From assembly GCA_965371855.1 (NCBI GenBank), contig CBDUZZ010000006.1:1-64000 (forward strand): 64,000 nt of DNA, in the 5' to 3' direction. How positions within the stretch are numbered: position 1 is the stretch's first letter; each line of letters starts with the position of its first letter. Source of the stretch: JAADEM01 sp965371855 (lineage in GTDB: Bacteria; Bacteroidota; Bacteroidia; Bacteroidales; Marinilabiliaceae). Both the position numbers and the translations under genes were made by a program. A model generated the notes under the pieces. That model was not told the DNA's origin. It did no database searches and saw only the letters and a list, made by a program, of their open reading frames with translations. Of this stretch, positions 1-8,823 are shown one piece after another.

Positions 1-1
1 C

Positions 2-163
2 CAAAGTTTGGGCAATAAACAAATGCATGGACGGTTGGCTGACACATTGATTTACCTGTCTCTTAAAAATTTACAGGAAGAAAAAGTATTTTCTCATTTA
101 TCGAGGAAAGAGATTGAAATTTTAAATCCCGGTTTATTAAAAGAGATCAGTAGGCGGGGTTAG
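2..163 (+). pseudogene. Crp/Fnr-family regulator, C-terminal fragment, apparently without its helix-turn-helix
   Basis: Only the last 53 codons are in the window. The opening residues, with the motif SLGNKQMHGRLADTLIYLS, look like the dimer-helix to DNA-binding junction of Bacteroidota Crp/Fnr regulators. After HLSRKE, where the helix-turn-helix should begin, the frame runs straight into IEILNPGLLKEISRRG, which resembles the extreme C-terminus of the same family. About 35 to 40 residues carrying the recognition helix seem to be missing in frame. The gene is convergent with the efflux operon. It could be a pseudogene, a non-DNA-binding variant or an assembly deletion; family assignment is from memory of the motif. 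Confidence 0.55.
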
Positions 164-261
164 GGTAGGGTGTACCAAATTAAAAACATTTGAAAAACAA
201 ATCTTGGGTATACAAAAAAGATACTTTAAAACAAGATAGAATCCGTTTCTGACACTAATAT

Positions 262-1440
262 TCACAGTTCAAAAAAGTACAAAATTGTTACCAGTTGGTT
301 TAACTCATTCTCAACTGAAAGAAATTTATCGGTGGTTTTGTAGTACAATGTAATTTCAAGCATATATTCAATGAGCGACAACTCGCCCGCATCCAATGCT
401 TTTTTTAGCAGGTCGGTTGAATTAACCACTTGCAATACTTCACGATAACTTGCCAATGTTTTTTGCAAACTTTTGGCTTTTTCGTATTGGCCTTTTAACC
501 GGTTATAGCTCTGTATTTTTTTATCGTTTGCAATTTCGATAGCAACTTGTTGTTGTGCAGTTGCAAGTTTCACTTTGTTTTTATTCTCCCACAACGGTAT
601 CGACATTCCAACAGAAACACCTTTAAAAGATTCGCCAACAACAGACTCCGACATGTATCCACCCGAAAACTTCGGAAGACCCAACGCTTTCGAAAGTTTT
701 ATCTGTTTTTCGCTAATACCAATTTCGTTGGCAGCTTGTTGCAAATAGATGTTTTTTGCTTCGTTTGCTTTGAACCACGAATCAAAATCAACAGGCAAAT
801 TAACCGGTGGGAAAATACTTTGCCCGAAAGTAATCGGCTTCCCACCATTTAATACTGTAAGTTCTGCTAATTTAGCTTCACGTTCGGTTTGGTTTGTTTC
901 CAACTCTTTTTGAGTATTTAATAAATTGAATTGAGCCTTGTTATTCTCAATAATATTTATCTCGCCTTTTTCGAATTTGATGTTAAATGCGCTGGCAATA
1001 TCTTCGGCATGTTTAGCTCGTTTTTCAAGAACTTCATTTAAAGCATTCAAATAAATAAGCTGGTTACAAATTGTTTTTGCCTGAAAGAGGATTGATTTCC
1101 TGTGCAATTCAAAATCCAAATCGGACTGAATGTTTTTAGTGTCTGCGATTTTTCTTTTTATTCTGTACGATGTTGGAAAATCAAATGATTGTGAAACTGA
1201 AAAGTCGTGTCGTTTCCCCATTGATGCCGGGTCACCCCATAAATAGTTGAATCCTACTTCCGGGTTTTCAAGAAAAATGCCGGTTTTGTTTTCCAGTTTT
1301 TGTGCTTCATTTACCTTTTCGTAAGCACTCAATGTTGTATTGTTGCTTTCAATTTCGAAAAGAATATTTTCAATATCTGTCTGAGCTAATAATCCAAATG
1401 GTAGAATTAGCATCACTAATTTCATTATTATTTTACGCAT
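262..1440 (-). CDS. TolC-like outer-membrane channel of a heavy-metal RND efflux system
   Basis: This 392-residue protein starts with a signal peptide (about residues 1-20, ending LLAQ) and continues as long alpha-helical segments rich in Glu, Lys and Asn, as in outer membrane efflux proteins of the CusC/CzcC type. It would form the outer-membrane exit duct of the tripartite pump. Its start overlaps the 3' end of the RND pump gene by 8 bp, which indicates translational coupling, and it is the last gene of the operon. At 392 residues it is somewhat shorter than many TolC relatives. The metal carried cannot be read from this subunit. Confidence 0.88.
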   Translation of the reverse strand: MRKIIMKLVMLILPFGLLAQTDIENILFEIESNNTTLSAYEKVNEAQKLENKTGIFLENPEVGFNYLWGDPASMGKRHDFSVSQSFDFPTSYRIKRKIADTKNIQSDLDFELHRKSILFQAKTICNQLIYLNALNEVLEKRAKHAEDIASAFNIKFEKGEINIIENNKAQFNLLNTQKELETNQTEREAKLAELTVLNGGKPITFGQSIFPPVNLPVDFDSWFKANEAKNIYLQQAANEIGISEKQIKLSKALGLPKFSGGYMSESVVGESFKGVSVGMSIPLWENKNKVKLATAQQQVAIEIANDKKIQSYNRLKGQYEKAKSLQKTLASYREVLQVVNSTDLLKKALDAGELSLIEYMLEITLYYKTTDKFLSVENELNQLVTILYFFEL

Positions 1441-4400
1441 TTACTTTCTTTTGATAAATTAAACTGTAAACAATTGGAACAATAAAAATATTGAGTAACG
1501 TTGATGTGAGCAGTCCTCCGAGAATTACTTTTGCCATCGGACTTTGAATCTCGTTTCCTGTTGCATCACCATTTAATGCCAGCGGAATTAGTGCCAGAGC
1601 CGCAGTTAAAGCCGTCATCAAAATTGGATTTAACCGGTCAACCGAACCTTTAATTAATGTTTCTGAAAGTGAAACTCCTTTGGCTTGTAACTGTTTGTAA
1701 TGCGAAACCAGCAGAATCCCGTTTCGGGTGGCAATCCCGAACAACGTTATAAACCCAATGATTACCGGGATACTAACTATTCCTGTTGTGAAATAAATTG
1801 TGAACACGCCACCAATTAAAGCCAGCGGTAAATTCAGCAATATTATCCCCGAAAGTTTTATGTCTCTGAACTCCTGAAACAGAATCAGAAAAATTAACAG
1901 TAGCGAAATCAGAGAAGTAAAAAGCAGTGTTTTTGATGCTCGTGCTTCACTTTCGAACTGGCCGCCATACTCAATTCTATAATTTTCAGGAAGCTGAATA
2001 TCGTCGTTGATTTTTTGTTTGATGTCATTTACAACGCTTAGCAAATCGCGTCCTGCAACATTTGCCGAAATCACAATTTTACGCTGTACATTTTCTCTGA
2101 TTATTGAATTTGGTCCGGCAACTGAAACAATTTCAGCCACTTGATTTAGAGGAACCATTTTCCCATCGGCAGTTTGAATCAGCGCATTTTCAATACCCTC
2201 AAAACTGTTTGTATAATCTCTGTTTAACCGAAGAATCAAATCGAAACTTCGCTGTCCTTCGTAAATATCGGCAAGTTTTTCTCCGGCAAAAGCAACATCA
2301 ATATACTCGTTAAATCGTGCCATTGAAATTCCATAAGCCGCCAACATTTCGCGGTTGGCACGAATCTGAATTTGCGGAATTTCGACTTGTTGTTCCACGT
2401 TCACATCCACCAATCCTTCGATTCCTGATATTGAATTTTGAACCTGTTTTCCGATGGTAAACATTTTATTGAGTTCGGTGCCAAACAGTTTAATTGCAAT
2501 GTTTGCACGTGTACCGGAAAGCATGTGGTCAATGCGGTGTCCCAGCGGCTGCCCTACTGTTGCTGCAATTCCCGGAACTGATGCCAGTGTTTGACGGACA
2601 TCAGCAAGAAATTCGTCGTTGTCGCGTTCATCCAAATCGTAATTTACATCAATTTCGGCACTGTTTGTAGTTTGCGAATGTTCGTCCAATTCACCACGTC
2701 CGGTTCGTCGCGTGGTACTTGTAACTTCGGGTATGTTATGAAGTTCTGCTTCAATTAAATTTCCCAGTTTATTACTCTCTTCCAACGAAATTCCTGGTTT
2801 GCTAATTGCAGAAATAGTTAGTGCGCCTTCGTTAAAATCGGGTAAAAAACTACGCCCCATTGTTGAAAGTATAAGCAGCGAAACTACAAACATTGCTCCT
2901 GTAAATATCAAAACCACTTTTTTGTGATTTAATGTCCATGTTAAAGATTTGCCATAAATAGAAAACAGATTTCTGGTGAACCACCCGGCTTTCTCTTTTT
3001 TTGCGAGGTATTTTTCTTTTGAAAGAAGCATTTTGCATAATTGCGGAGTAACGGTTAAAGCCACAATTAGCGATGCAAACAACGACACGATATAAGCAAT
3101 CCCCAGCGGTTTTAACATACGGCCTTCCATTCCTGAAAGAAAAAACAGCGGCATAAAAGCAACGATAATTATTAACGTTGCATTAAAAATTGATGCCCTT
3201 ATCTCTTTGGATGCCTCGAAAACTACGGTAAATGCTGAAAGCCTTTCCTCTTTTGGTTTTGCGTGATTTTCCCGAAGTCGCTTAAACACATTTTCAACAT
3301 CTATAATTGCATCGTCAACCAGCGAGCCTATTGCGATGGTCATCCCTCCCAAACTCATTGTATTGATTGTAATTCCCAATAATTTGAAAACCAAAACGGC
3401 AACCAGCAACGACAATGGAATTGCGAGAACAGAAATAATTGTAGTCCTGAAACTTCCGAGGAACAGGAATAAAATAATAATTACAAAGGCCGCCCCTTCC
3501 ATTAATGCACGTTGAACGTTGCTCACCGACTTCTCAATAAAATCAGCTTGCCTGAAAATCTTGGTGTCTAACCGTACGTCTTTCGGAAGGGTTTTTACAA
3601 GTTCCGCAAGATTGTCTTCAATGCGTTGTGTTAACTCCAGCGTATTTATTTTGGGCTGTTTCGAAATGGAAAGTATAACTGCCGGCGAAGCATTTTGCGA
3701 GGCATAACCCATTTTCACCGCACTGCCAACAACTACTTCTGCAACATCGTTTACCCGGACCGGATACCCATTGATTTGTTTAACAAACGAACTTCCCAAT
3801 TCATCTAAATCGAAAGTACGTGCAACCCCACGAACAATATATTCGTTACCAAATTGCCGAACAACACCGCCCGTTGAATTTTGCGAAATTGCAGAACAGG
3901 TTTCTGCCAGTTCACCCAATGAAACATTGTAATATTTCATTTTTTGGGGGTCAGCTAAAACCTGATATTGTTTATAATCGCCACCAATAATTGTAACCTG
4001 CGAAACGCCTCCAGTTGCCAGCAAAACAGGTTTTATATTCCAGTCGGCAATTGTTCGCAATTTCATCATATTTGTGGAGTCGGCTTGCAGAGCAATAAAT
4101 AAGATTTCGCCCATTACCGAAGATTGTGGCGCGAGAACCGGTTGACTAACTCCCAACGGCATTACTCCCGAAATAGTTATCAGCTTTTCGCTAACTACCT
4201 GGCGTGCTTTGTATATGTCAGTTCCCCAGTCAAATTCAACCCACACAAACGAAAATCCAAGTGATGAGTTTGAACGAACCCGGCGAACATCGGTGGCGCC
4301 GTTTACTGCCGTTTCGATAGGGAAAGTTACCAGCCGTTCTACTTCTTCGGCTGCCATGCCGTGTGCATCGGTCATTACGACAACTGTTGGCGCTGTTAAA

Positions 4401-4522
4401 TCGGGAAAAACATCAACATCCATGTCGGATGCTGTGTACATTCCTCCCAGCATTAAAAGCACGGCAGTAAGTAAAACCAGCAATTTGTTTTCCAATGAAA
4501 ACTTTATGATTTTATTTAGCAT
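1433..4522 (-). CDS. Heavy-metal efflux RND pump, CusA/CzcA family
   Basis: The 1029-residue protein has the full length and layout of HME-RND pumps: an N-terminal transmembrane helix (about 10-30), a large periplasmic loop, a helix bundle, a second loop and a C-terminal bundle. Family hallmarks include FDWGTDIYKARQ near residue 120 and GSLVDDAIIDVENVFKRL near residues 395-412, which holds the acidic proton-relay residues of transmembrane helix 4. It would export a divalent or monovalent metal ion from periplasm or cytoplasm using the proton gradient. It lies 12 bp after the adaptor gene and overlaps the outer-membrane channel gene. Copper/silver versus zinc/cobalt/cadmium is not decided; His-rich neighbours do not discriminate. 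Confidence 0.93.
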   Translation of the reverse strand: MLNKIIKFSLENKLLVLLTAVLLMLGGMYTASDMDVDVFPDLTAPTVVVMTDAHGMAAEEVERLVTFPIETAVNGATDVRRVRSNSSLGFSFVWVEFDWGTDIYKARQVVSEKLITISGVMPLGVSQPVLAPQSSVMGEILFIALQADSTNMMKLRTIADWNIKPVLLATGGVSQVTIIGGDYKQYQVLADPQKMKYYNVSLGELAETCSAISQNSTGGVVRQFGNEYIVRGVARTFDLDELGSSFVKQINGYPVRVNDVAEVVVGSAVKMGYASQNASPAVILSISKQPKINTLELTQRIEDNLAELVKTLPKDVRLDTKIFRQADFIEKSVSNVQRALMEGAAFVIIILFLFLGSFRTTIISVLAIPLSLLVAVLVFKLLGITINTMSLGGMTIAIGSLVDDAIIDVENVFKRLRENHAKPKEERLSAFTVVFEASKEIRASIFNATLIIIVAFMPLFFLSGMEGRMLKPLGIAYIVSLFASLIVALTVTPQLCKMLLSKEKYLAKKEKAGWFTRNLFSIYGKSLTWTLNHKKVVLIFTGAMFVVSLLILSTMGRSFLPDFNEGALTISAISKPGISLEESNKLGNLIEAELHNIPEVTSTTRRTGRGELDEHSQTTNSAEIDVNYDLDERDNDEFLADVRQTLASVPGIAATVGQPLGHRIDHMLSGTRANIAIKLFGTELNKMFTIGKQVQNSISGIEGLVDVNVEQQVEIPQIQIRANREMLAAYGISMARFNEYIDVAFAGEKLADIYEGQRSFDLILRLNRDYTNSFEGIENALIQTADGKMVPLNQVAEIVSVAGPNSIIRENVQRKIVISANVAGRDLLSVVNDIKQKINDDIQLPENYRIEYGGQFESEARASKTLLFTSLISLLLIFLILFQEFRDIKLSGIILLNLPLALIGGVFTIYFTTGIVSIPVIIGFITLFGIATRNGILLVSHYKQLQAKGVSLSETLIKGSVDRLNPILMTALTAALALIPLALNGDATGNEIQSPMAKVILGGLLTSTLLNIFIVPIVYSLIYQKKVNA

Positions 4523-4534
4523 AACTCTAATTTT

Positions 4535-6043
4535 TTAATGAACGTGCCCCGCATGTGGGTCGAGACTGTTTGACACTGCCGCCAGTTTTACCAGAATTGC
4601 GCCGCGCGTTACTATACGGTCAGATTCGCTTATACCACTCAAGATTTCAGTTTTAATCCCATCGGTATTTCCAATGGTAACCTCTCGTTTTTCGAAACTT
4701 TCTGGTGTAAGTTGAACCAAAACAAAATAGTTGCTCTGTTCTTCCAAAAGTGCTGAATTTAAAACTGTCAAAGCTTTTGCATTCGATAGCGTTTTCAGAT
4801 ACACTTCCACAAAACTGCCGGGCACAATTCCATCCCTGTTTTCAACCTGTAGAGTAATGGGCGTTAAATAGTTTTCGTCAGAAATATTTTTGCCATAAGA
4901 AACTATTTTGCCATTTAACTCTTCCAAAGAATAAACAGTATTGTTGTGCGACGACCGAATAGTTGCAGAATTGATAAACGGCAAAGCACTCATATAACGC
5001 TGCTGAATTTCAGCTTTTAGAAACAGGTTTTTGTTTTGTGCAACCGAAATTAATGGTGCGCCGGTTTCAACATATTGCCTGTTTGTTACATAAATGTGTT
5101 TTATGAACCCTGTTTGAGGACTAATAATATTCTGGCCACCTTCGCTAAAATTCTTTTTCAGGTTCTTGTAAATAATCCCGGTGTTTTCATATTCATTTTT
5201 TGAATTCAAAAGTTCTTTTTCAGAAACGATTTTATCTTTTGCCAATTCAGATTTACGTTTGTAATCGGCTTCAGCTTTTTCGAAATTGCTTTTTGCCTTG
5301 TTTAACCTGACTTGAGGATTGTTATCGGCAAATGCTTCTCCCGAAACATAAAGCAGTACTTTCCCCGGCGAAACCACAGTTCCTTCAGTTAAATCATTTC
5401 CCTTAAATATTACAATGCCGTTTGTTTTTGCAGTAAGAATTGTTTCATCGGTGAATGCAGATTGAACGTGTGCAGTTGTTTTTATAACCTGTCCAAATGG
5501 TTCAACTGCCGGGTTGCCTGTTGCAAAATCTACTTTCCACGATTGTTCTTTTGTAAAAGTGATTGCATTCGGATTGTCGATTACCAATTCCTCTGCTTCA
5601 TGAATAGCATCGTGTTTGTCTGCAAAAATTTCAATATTTGGAATGGTGACAGAATATGTGCTGTCGGCAGTTTTAATGTCAAAAACCAACTTGCCTTTTC
5701 CTGTAAATCCGGGTTGAAGTTGAAAAAGGTAAATGCCAGTTTTTGTTGGTTTGTCTAGCGTTTGCCGGATTCCTTTAGTTCCCACAATTAAACTGGCGGT
5801 AACTGTTCTCTTTTCCAATGGTTTGAAATCGGACAATTTTGTAATATGAGCCAGGACTTCCGATATTGCTCCTTTTACAAGAGGCGTTACTTCTGCAAAA
5901 ATCTCAAAATCGCAACCGTAAGCGGTGTATTTAAAGTTCACTGCATCATGAGCGTGGTCATGTGCACCGTTGTTGGTGCTGCTTTGGTTTTGGCATGAAA
6001 CAAGAGTGAACAGGCCCATAACCATATAAATTATTGTTTTCAT
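4535..6043 (-). CDS. Periplasmic adaptor lipoprotein of the metal efflux pump, with His-rich ends
   Basis: A lipoprotein signal with lipobox LVSC (Cys17) heads a 502-residue membrane fusion protein. A probable metal-binding His cluster, HDHAHD, follows just after the lipid anchor and a second, DPHAGHVH, forms the C-terminus. An N-terminal extra domain (about 40-150) precedes the usual adaptor parts: lipoyl half-motifs around an alpha hairpin (about 245-300) and a beta-barrel region. It would link the RND pump to the outer-membrane channel and may hand over metal. It is the first gene of the three-gene efflux operon, with a leader of about 200 bp upstream. Confidence 0.9.
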   Translation of the reverse strand: MKTIIYMVMGLFTLVSCQNQSSTNNGAHDHAHDAVNFKYTAYGCDFEIFAEVTPLVKGAISEVLAHITKLSDFKPLEKRTVTASLIVGTKGIRQTLDKPTKTGIYLFQLQPGFTGKGKLVFDIKTADSTYSVTIPNIEIFADKHDAIHEAEELVIDNPNAITFTKEQSWKVDFATGNPAVEPFGQVIKTTAHVQSAFTDETILTAKTNGIVIFKGNDLTEGTVVSPGKVLLYVSGEAFADNNPQVRLNKAKSNFEKAEADYKRKSELAKDKIVSEKELLNSKNEYENTGIIYKNLKKNFSEGGQNIISPQTGFIKHIYVTNRQYVETGAPLISVAQNKNLFLKAEIQQRYMSALPFINSATIRSSHNNTVYSLEELNGKIVSYGKNISDENYLTPITLQVENRDGIVPGSFVEVYLKTLSNAKALTVLNSALLEEQSNYFVLVQLTPESFEKREVTIGNTDGIKTEILSGISESDRIVTRGAILVKLAAVSNSLDPHAGHVH

Positions 6044-6201
6044 TATAAGTAATTTAGGTGGAGGGTAGAATTATACCTTTTAAATTTTGCCAATATACCT
6101 TAACGGCTAAAACCGTTTTTTTTAGGTTATTAATAATTGAAAGTGTTTTAGATGCAATACATCATCGATGCCATTTCGTCTACAAGAAGAAATTTGTTTT
6201 A

Positions 6202-6241
6202 TAGATTTCTCACCCTTGTTCCTCAGGATTCAAAATGACAG
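6202..6241. repeat. Intergenic repeat remnant (AGATTTCTC ... AAAATGACA)
   Basis: The spacer before the efflux operon holds ATAGATTTCTCACCC followed by CAAAATGACA. I recall this arrangement from short intergenic repeats common in Bacteroidota genomes, where a similar block reads GTCATTTCG on the other strand. No function is visible and only one copy is in the window. Confidence 0.3.
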
Positions 6242-6252
6242 TTATTAAATAA

Positions 6253-6651
6253 TCATGAAAATTGCGGAGGGCCTCGAAGTAGTACATCCCTGCAATGTAG
6301 AGCAGAGATTTGTGTCGGCATATAGCAGTCTAAAACTGTCTGTCTGTTTTTTTCTACACCTGCCAATTCAATTTCAGTTGAAGGAATAAACAAATCCGAC
6401 AAACTAATCGATTTCGTTAAAAGAGTTATTTCTTCAAAACTACAATGGTTGTGCGAATGTTTGTCGTGATTATTGTGAACAGAACAAGTGTTGCCAATTT
6501 CTGCCTGATGATTATGGTGATCGGAATATTCGCAGCTATGGTATGTAGCACGGGCAAAATCAGAATGATGATGATGGGGTATTATATTGTGAGCAATTAC
6601 GATAGAATACACCGCAAGAATAACAACAGATATGATATTCCTAAGCTTCAT
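6253..6651 (-). CDS. His-rich small membrane or periplasmic protein, probable metal handling
   Basis: The frame begins at ATG 6651; a longer reading from 6660 would need TTG. The 132-residue product has an N-terminal hydrophobic segment (about 5-22) followed by HNIIPHHHHSD and a stretch dense in His and Cys (about 28-70, including SDHHNHQ and HDKHSHNHC), then a plain C-terminal tail. This resembles the Bacteroidota family DUF6769, from memory. The His/Cys cluster suggests binding of copper, zinc or nickel in the periplasm. It lies about 200 bp upstream of, and in the same direction as, the metal-efflux operon, so it probably belongs to the same metal response. Biochemical role unknown. Confidence 0.75.
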   Translation of the reverse strand: MKLRNIISVVILAVYSIVIAHNIIPHHHHSDFARATYHSCEYSDHHNHQAEIGNTCSVHNNHDKHSHNHCSFEEITLLTKSISLSDLFIPSTEIELAGVEKNRQTVLDCYMPTQISALHCRDVLLRGPPQFS

Positions 6652-6743
6652 TGAGTGCAAATATAGGATTTTTTATAGACCAATGAGTAACTAATTATGG
6701 TTATGCAAGAAAATGTATGAATTAATTGAAATTCTTTCCTGCA

Positions 6744-6794
6744 CACCTCATCTCCGGCCCTTCTCAGGAGAAATGAGACAAAGGAGGTGAGGTG
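6744..6794. repeat. Nested inverted repeat CACCTCA ... TGAGGTG
   Basis: CACCTCA at 6744-6750 pairs with TGAGGTG at 6788-6794, and TTCTC at 6761-6765 pairs with GAGAA at 6768-6772 inside it. The composition recalls short intergenic hairpin repeats found in many bacterial genomes. Confidence 0.5.
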
Positions 6795-6830
6795 ATACGT
6801 TAAAACTACATGATGCAATAACAGGCCTCA

Positions 6831-6861
6831 CCGTCGGCGTGGCTTGGAGCCACACCGACGG
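6831..6861. repeat. Perfect-arm hairpin, CCGTCGGcGTGGCT with 3-nt loop
   Basis: CCGTCGGCGTGGCT at 6831-6844 is followed by TGG and then AGCCACACCGACGG at 6848-6861. The arms pair over 13 of 14 positions. There is no T-run after it on either strand, so it is not a classical terminator. Confidence 0.7.
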
Positions 6862-6872
6862 TTTCCGAATAA

Positions 6873-6900
6873 ACCCGACAGGTTTTAAAGACCTGGCGGG
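6873..6900. repeat. Intergenic palindrome of the CAGGT-TTTAAA-ACCTG type
   Basis: CCCGACAGGT and ACCTGGCGGG flank TTTTAAAG. Palindromes of this form (CTGACAGGTTTTAAAACCTGTCAG-like) recur between genes in Bacteroidota; the recurrence is from memory. Confidence 0.55.
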
Positions 6901-6952
6901 CTTAAATTTTCAACAAATCGGGGCTGCGCTCACTGCTCACTGCTTTCAGACG

Positions 6953-6978
6953 CTTTCAGGTTTATTAAACGCTGAAAG
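6953..6978. repeat. Palindrome CTTTCAGGTTTA-TTAAACGCTGAAAG
   Basis: CTTTCAG at 6953-6959 pairs with CTGAAAG at 6972-6978, and GTTTA pairs with TAAAC inside. It lies 28 bp beyond the stop of the MutS-like gene and may act as transcript-end structure for it. Confidence 0.55.
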
Positions 6979-7005
6979 GTCTTTCTCCTGTTCGCTGATT
7001 ACTAA

Positions 7006-8823
7006 TTATATCAATCCCATATTCTTCATCAGATATGTGGCATTATGACTATGGGTTATACCTTTACGCAGGATATAATCAAAAATCAGTTTGCCATTAT
7101 CAAATTCGACTTCGAAGCAGCTATTAATTATCCGGCCTTGATACATTTCAGATAGTTTTCCGAGCTCAAGATCATGTGTGGCAATTATACCGGCAGAGCC
7201 TAGTTTCAGTAGTTGCTCGGTTAGTGCAATAGAGCCTTTAGTTTTATCGTGGGAGTTTGTTCCTTTAAGTATCTCATCAAGAATAAAAAACACCTGTTCC
7301 CCACTTTTTATCTCATCAACAATATATTTCAGACGTTTCAGCTCTGAGAAAAAGTACGACTCATGTTTATAGAGGGAGTCTATTGCACGCATACTTGTTA
7401 TCAGCCTCATAGGATTATATCTGAATGCCGATGCGCAAACCTTAGTACCTGTTGCAGCCAACACCATATTCACCCCAACAGTACGCAGAAAAGTGCTCTT
7501 CCCTGCCATGTTTGCACCTGTAACAATAACTATTCTTGTTTCCTCTGCAACAGCAAACATATTATTTATCCGCTCTTTACCCGGGATTAAAGGATGCCCC
7601 AAATCCTCTGCTTTTACAGCATCTGAATCAGAAAACTCAGGGAAAATAAAACCGGGATGATTGTAACTAAAACCTGCAAGACTGTTCAATGCATCCAGCT
7701 CATGTAAAATATTAAACCACTCTTCTATATGTACATTATTCTCTTCAAACCATCTTTTTATTGACCTTACAATGATCAGATCCCACAAGAAAAATCCATT
7801 CAGTACCGGGCCAACAAACATATTTAAACGCTGATCCAGCATATTTACGTATTTGCCCAATTGGTGTATTATTCCTGAAGCTTTATCTCCCCTGCTCTTT
7901 AATCTCTCCTGTAACTCAGTTAGTCCCGAAGCTCCAAACTCTTCACTTTCCACCAGATTAATTAGTCTTGAATAACCTGACAGAACACCGCCCAAACGAG
8001 AAAGTTGTTTGTGTATCTTAGTAACTCGCTTAAAGTAGATACCCGAGATCAACAGCCCCGCAAAGAACAGATAAACCAGTATTTTCACAGGAATAACACC
8101 CCCGGTTACGAATCCACCCGTAATAGCAACTATTACAGGAAATACAATAGTAAGGACATACTCTTTTGTTCTAAAGAAAGAAAAGTCGATATTTGAAATA
8201 TTCTCTAATGCCTCTTTTTGCTGTTTTTCCTCATCCACCATTCTACCAATGGCATAAAAAGAGTGTCTGAATTTCAAATTTGAAGACAACTCCGAAATTA
8301 ACTCCTGTTTATTACTTATCTGTTTCTTATTCAACAAAGGGTTCATCAGCTTTCCGGCAAGCTTATCATATCCACCCCGGGTTGCAGTACGATTTATAAA
8401 CTGAAAAAGCGAGCCTTTACCAAAAATATCCAGGTCATGTGCAAAATCATGTTGTGGATCAATAAACTCATCCCCTTGGGGCAATGTTTCAACATTATTC
8501 ATTAATGCATCTGTTTCAATAGAATTTATTTCAACCATATATGATGCATAACGGATATTCTCATTTACCTTCCCGGCGTATTTCACTACCCATACAAACA
8601 GAATAACAGGAATAAAAAGCGCAGTAAAGAAAAAAGGTGAGAATAGTTCAAAATAAACAAATGGAACGGTAACAGCCAAGATAAAAATAACAAGGCGTAA
8701 CCACCCCAATATTTTACTTTGCTTTTTTAATTTTTGAAGAGAGAGTGCCCACTTCGCCTTAATATACAAATATACTTTTCCCGGATCTATATCTCTTTGT
8801 TCGATTCTTGCATCTCGCTCCAT
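7006..8823 (-). CDS. Membrane-anchored MutS-family ATPase
   Basis: The 605-residue protein combines hydrophobic helices (two at about 40-85, two more at about 205-250) with a C-terminal MutS-type ATPase: Walker A GANMAGKST near residue 430, Walker B VFFILDEILKGTNS near 508, and switch ATHD near 548. It lacks the mismatch-reading N-terminal domains of MutS1 and the Smr nuclease of MutS2, so classical mismatch repair is unlikely. Such membrane MutS-like proteins occur widely in Bacteroidota without known function. The start overlaps the 3' end of obg by 37 bp, indicating one transcript with obg. Confidence 0.85.
   Translation of the reverse strand: MERDARIEQRDIDPGKVYLYIKAKWALSLQKLKKQSKILGWLRLVIFILAVTVPFVYFELFSPFFFTALFIPVILFVWVVKYAGKVNENIRYASYMVEINSIETDALMNNVETLPQGDEFIDPQHDFAHDLDIFGKGSLFQFINRTATRGGYDKLAGKLMNPLLNKKQISNKQELISELSSNLKFRHSFYAIGRMVDEEKQQKEALENISNIDFSFFRTKEYVLTIVFPVIVAITGGFVTGGVIPVKILVYLFFAGLLISGIYFKRVTKIHKQLSRLGGVLSGYSRLINLVESEEFGASGLTELQERLKSRGDKASGIIHQLGKYVNMLDQRLNMFVGPVLNGFFLWDLIIVRSIKRWFEENNVHIEEWFNILHELDALNSLAGFSYNHPGFIFPEFSDSDAVKAEDLGHPLIPGKERINNMFAVAEETRIVIVTGANMAGKSTFLRTVGVNMVLAATGTKVCASAFRYNPMRLITSMRAIDSLYKHESYFFSELKRLKYIVDEIKSGEQVFFILDEILKGTNSHDKTKGSIALTEQLLKLGSAGIIATHDLELGKLSEMYQGRIINSCFEVEFDNGKLIFDYILRKGITHSHNATYLMKNMGLI

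Larger units (their letters stand above)
6652..7005. other. Gene-free spacer built of palindromic repeats
   Basis: This 354-bp stretch between the His-rich gene and the MutS-like gene has no convincing reading frame. It holds at least four separate inverted repeats, listed individually, in a tightly packed row. The genes on both sides are on the minus strand, so it contains the 3' end region of the MutS-like transcript and the leader of the His-rich gene. Confidence 0.7.

Noticed and set aside
6102..6123. Hairpin AACGG-CCGTT followed by a T-run
   Set aside because: The T-run is on the plus strand, but genes on both sides are on the minus strand and no plus-strand transcript ends here; the stem is only 5 bp.
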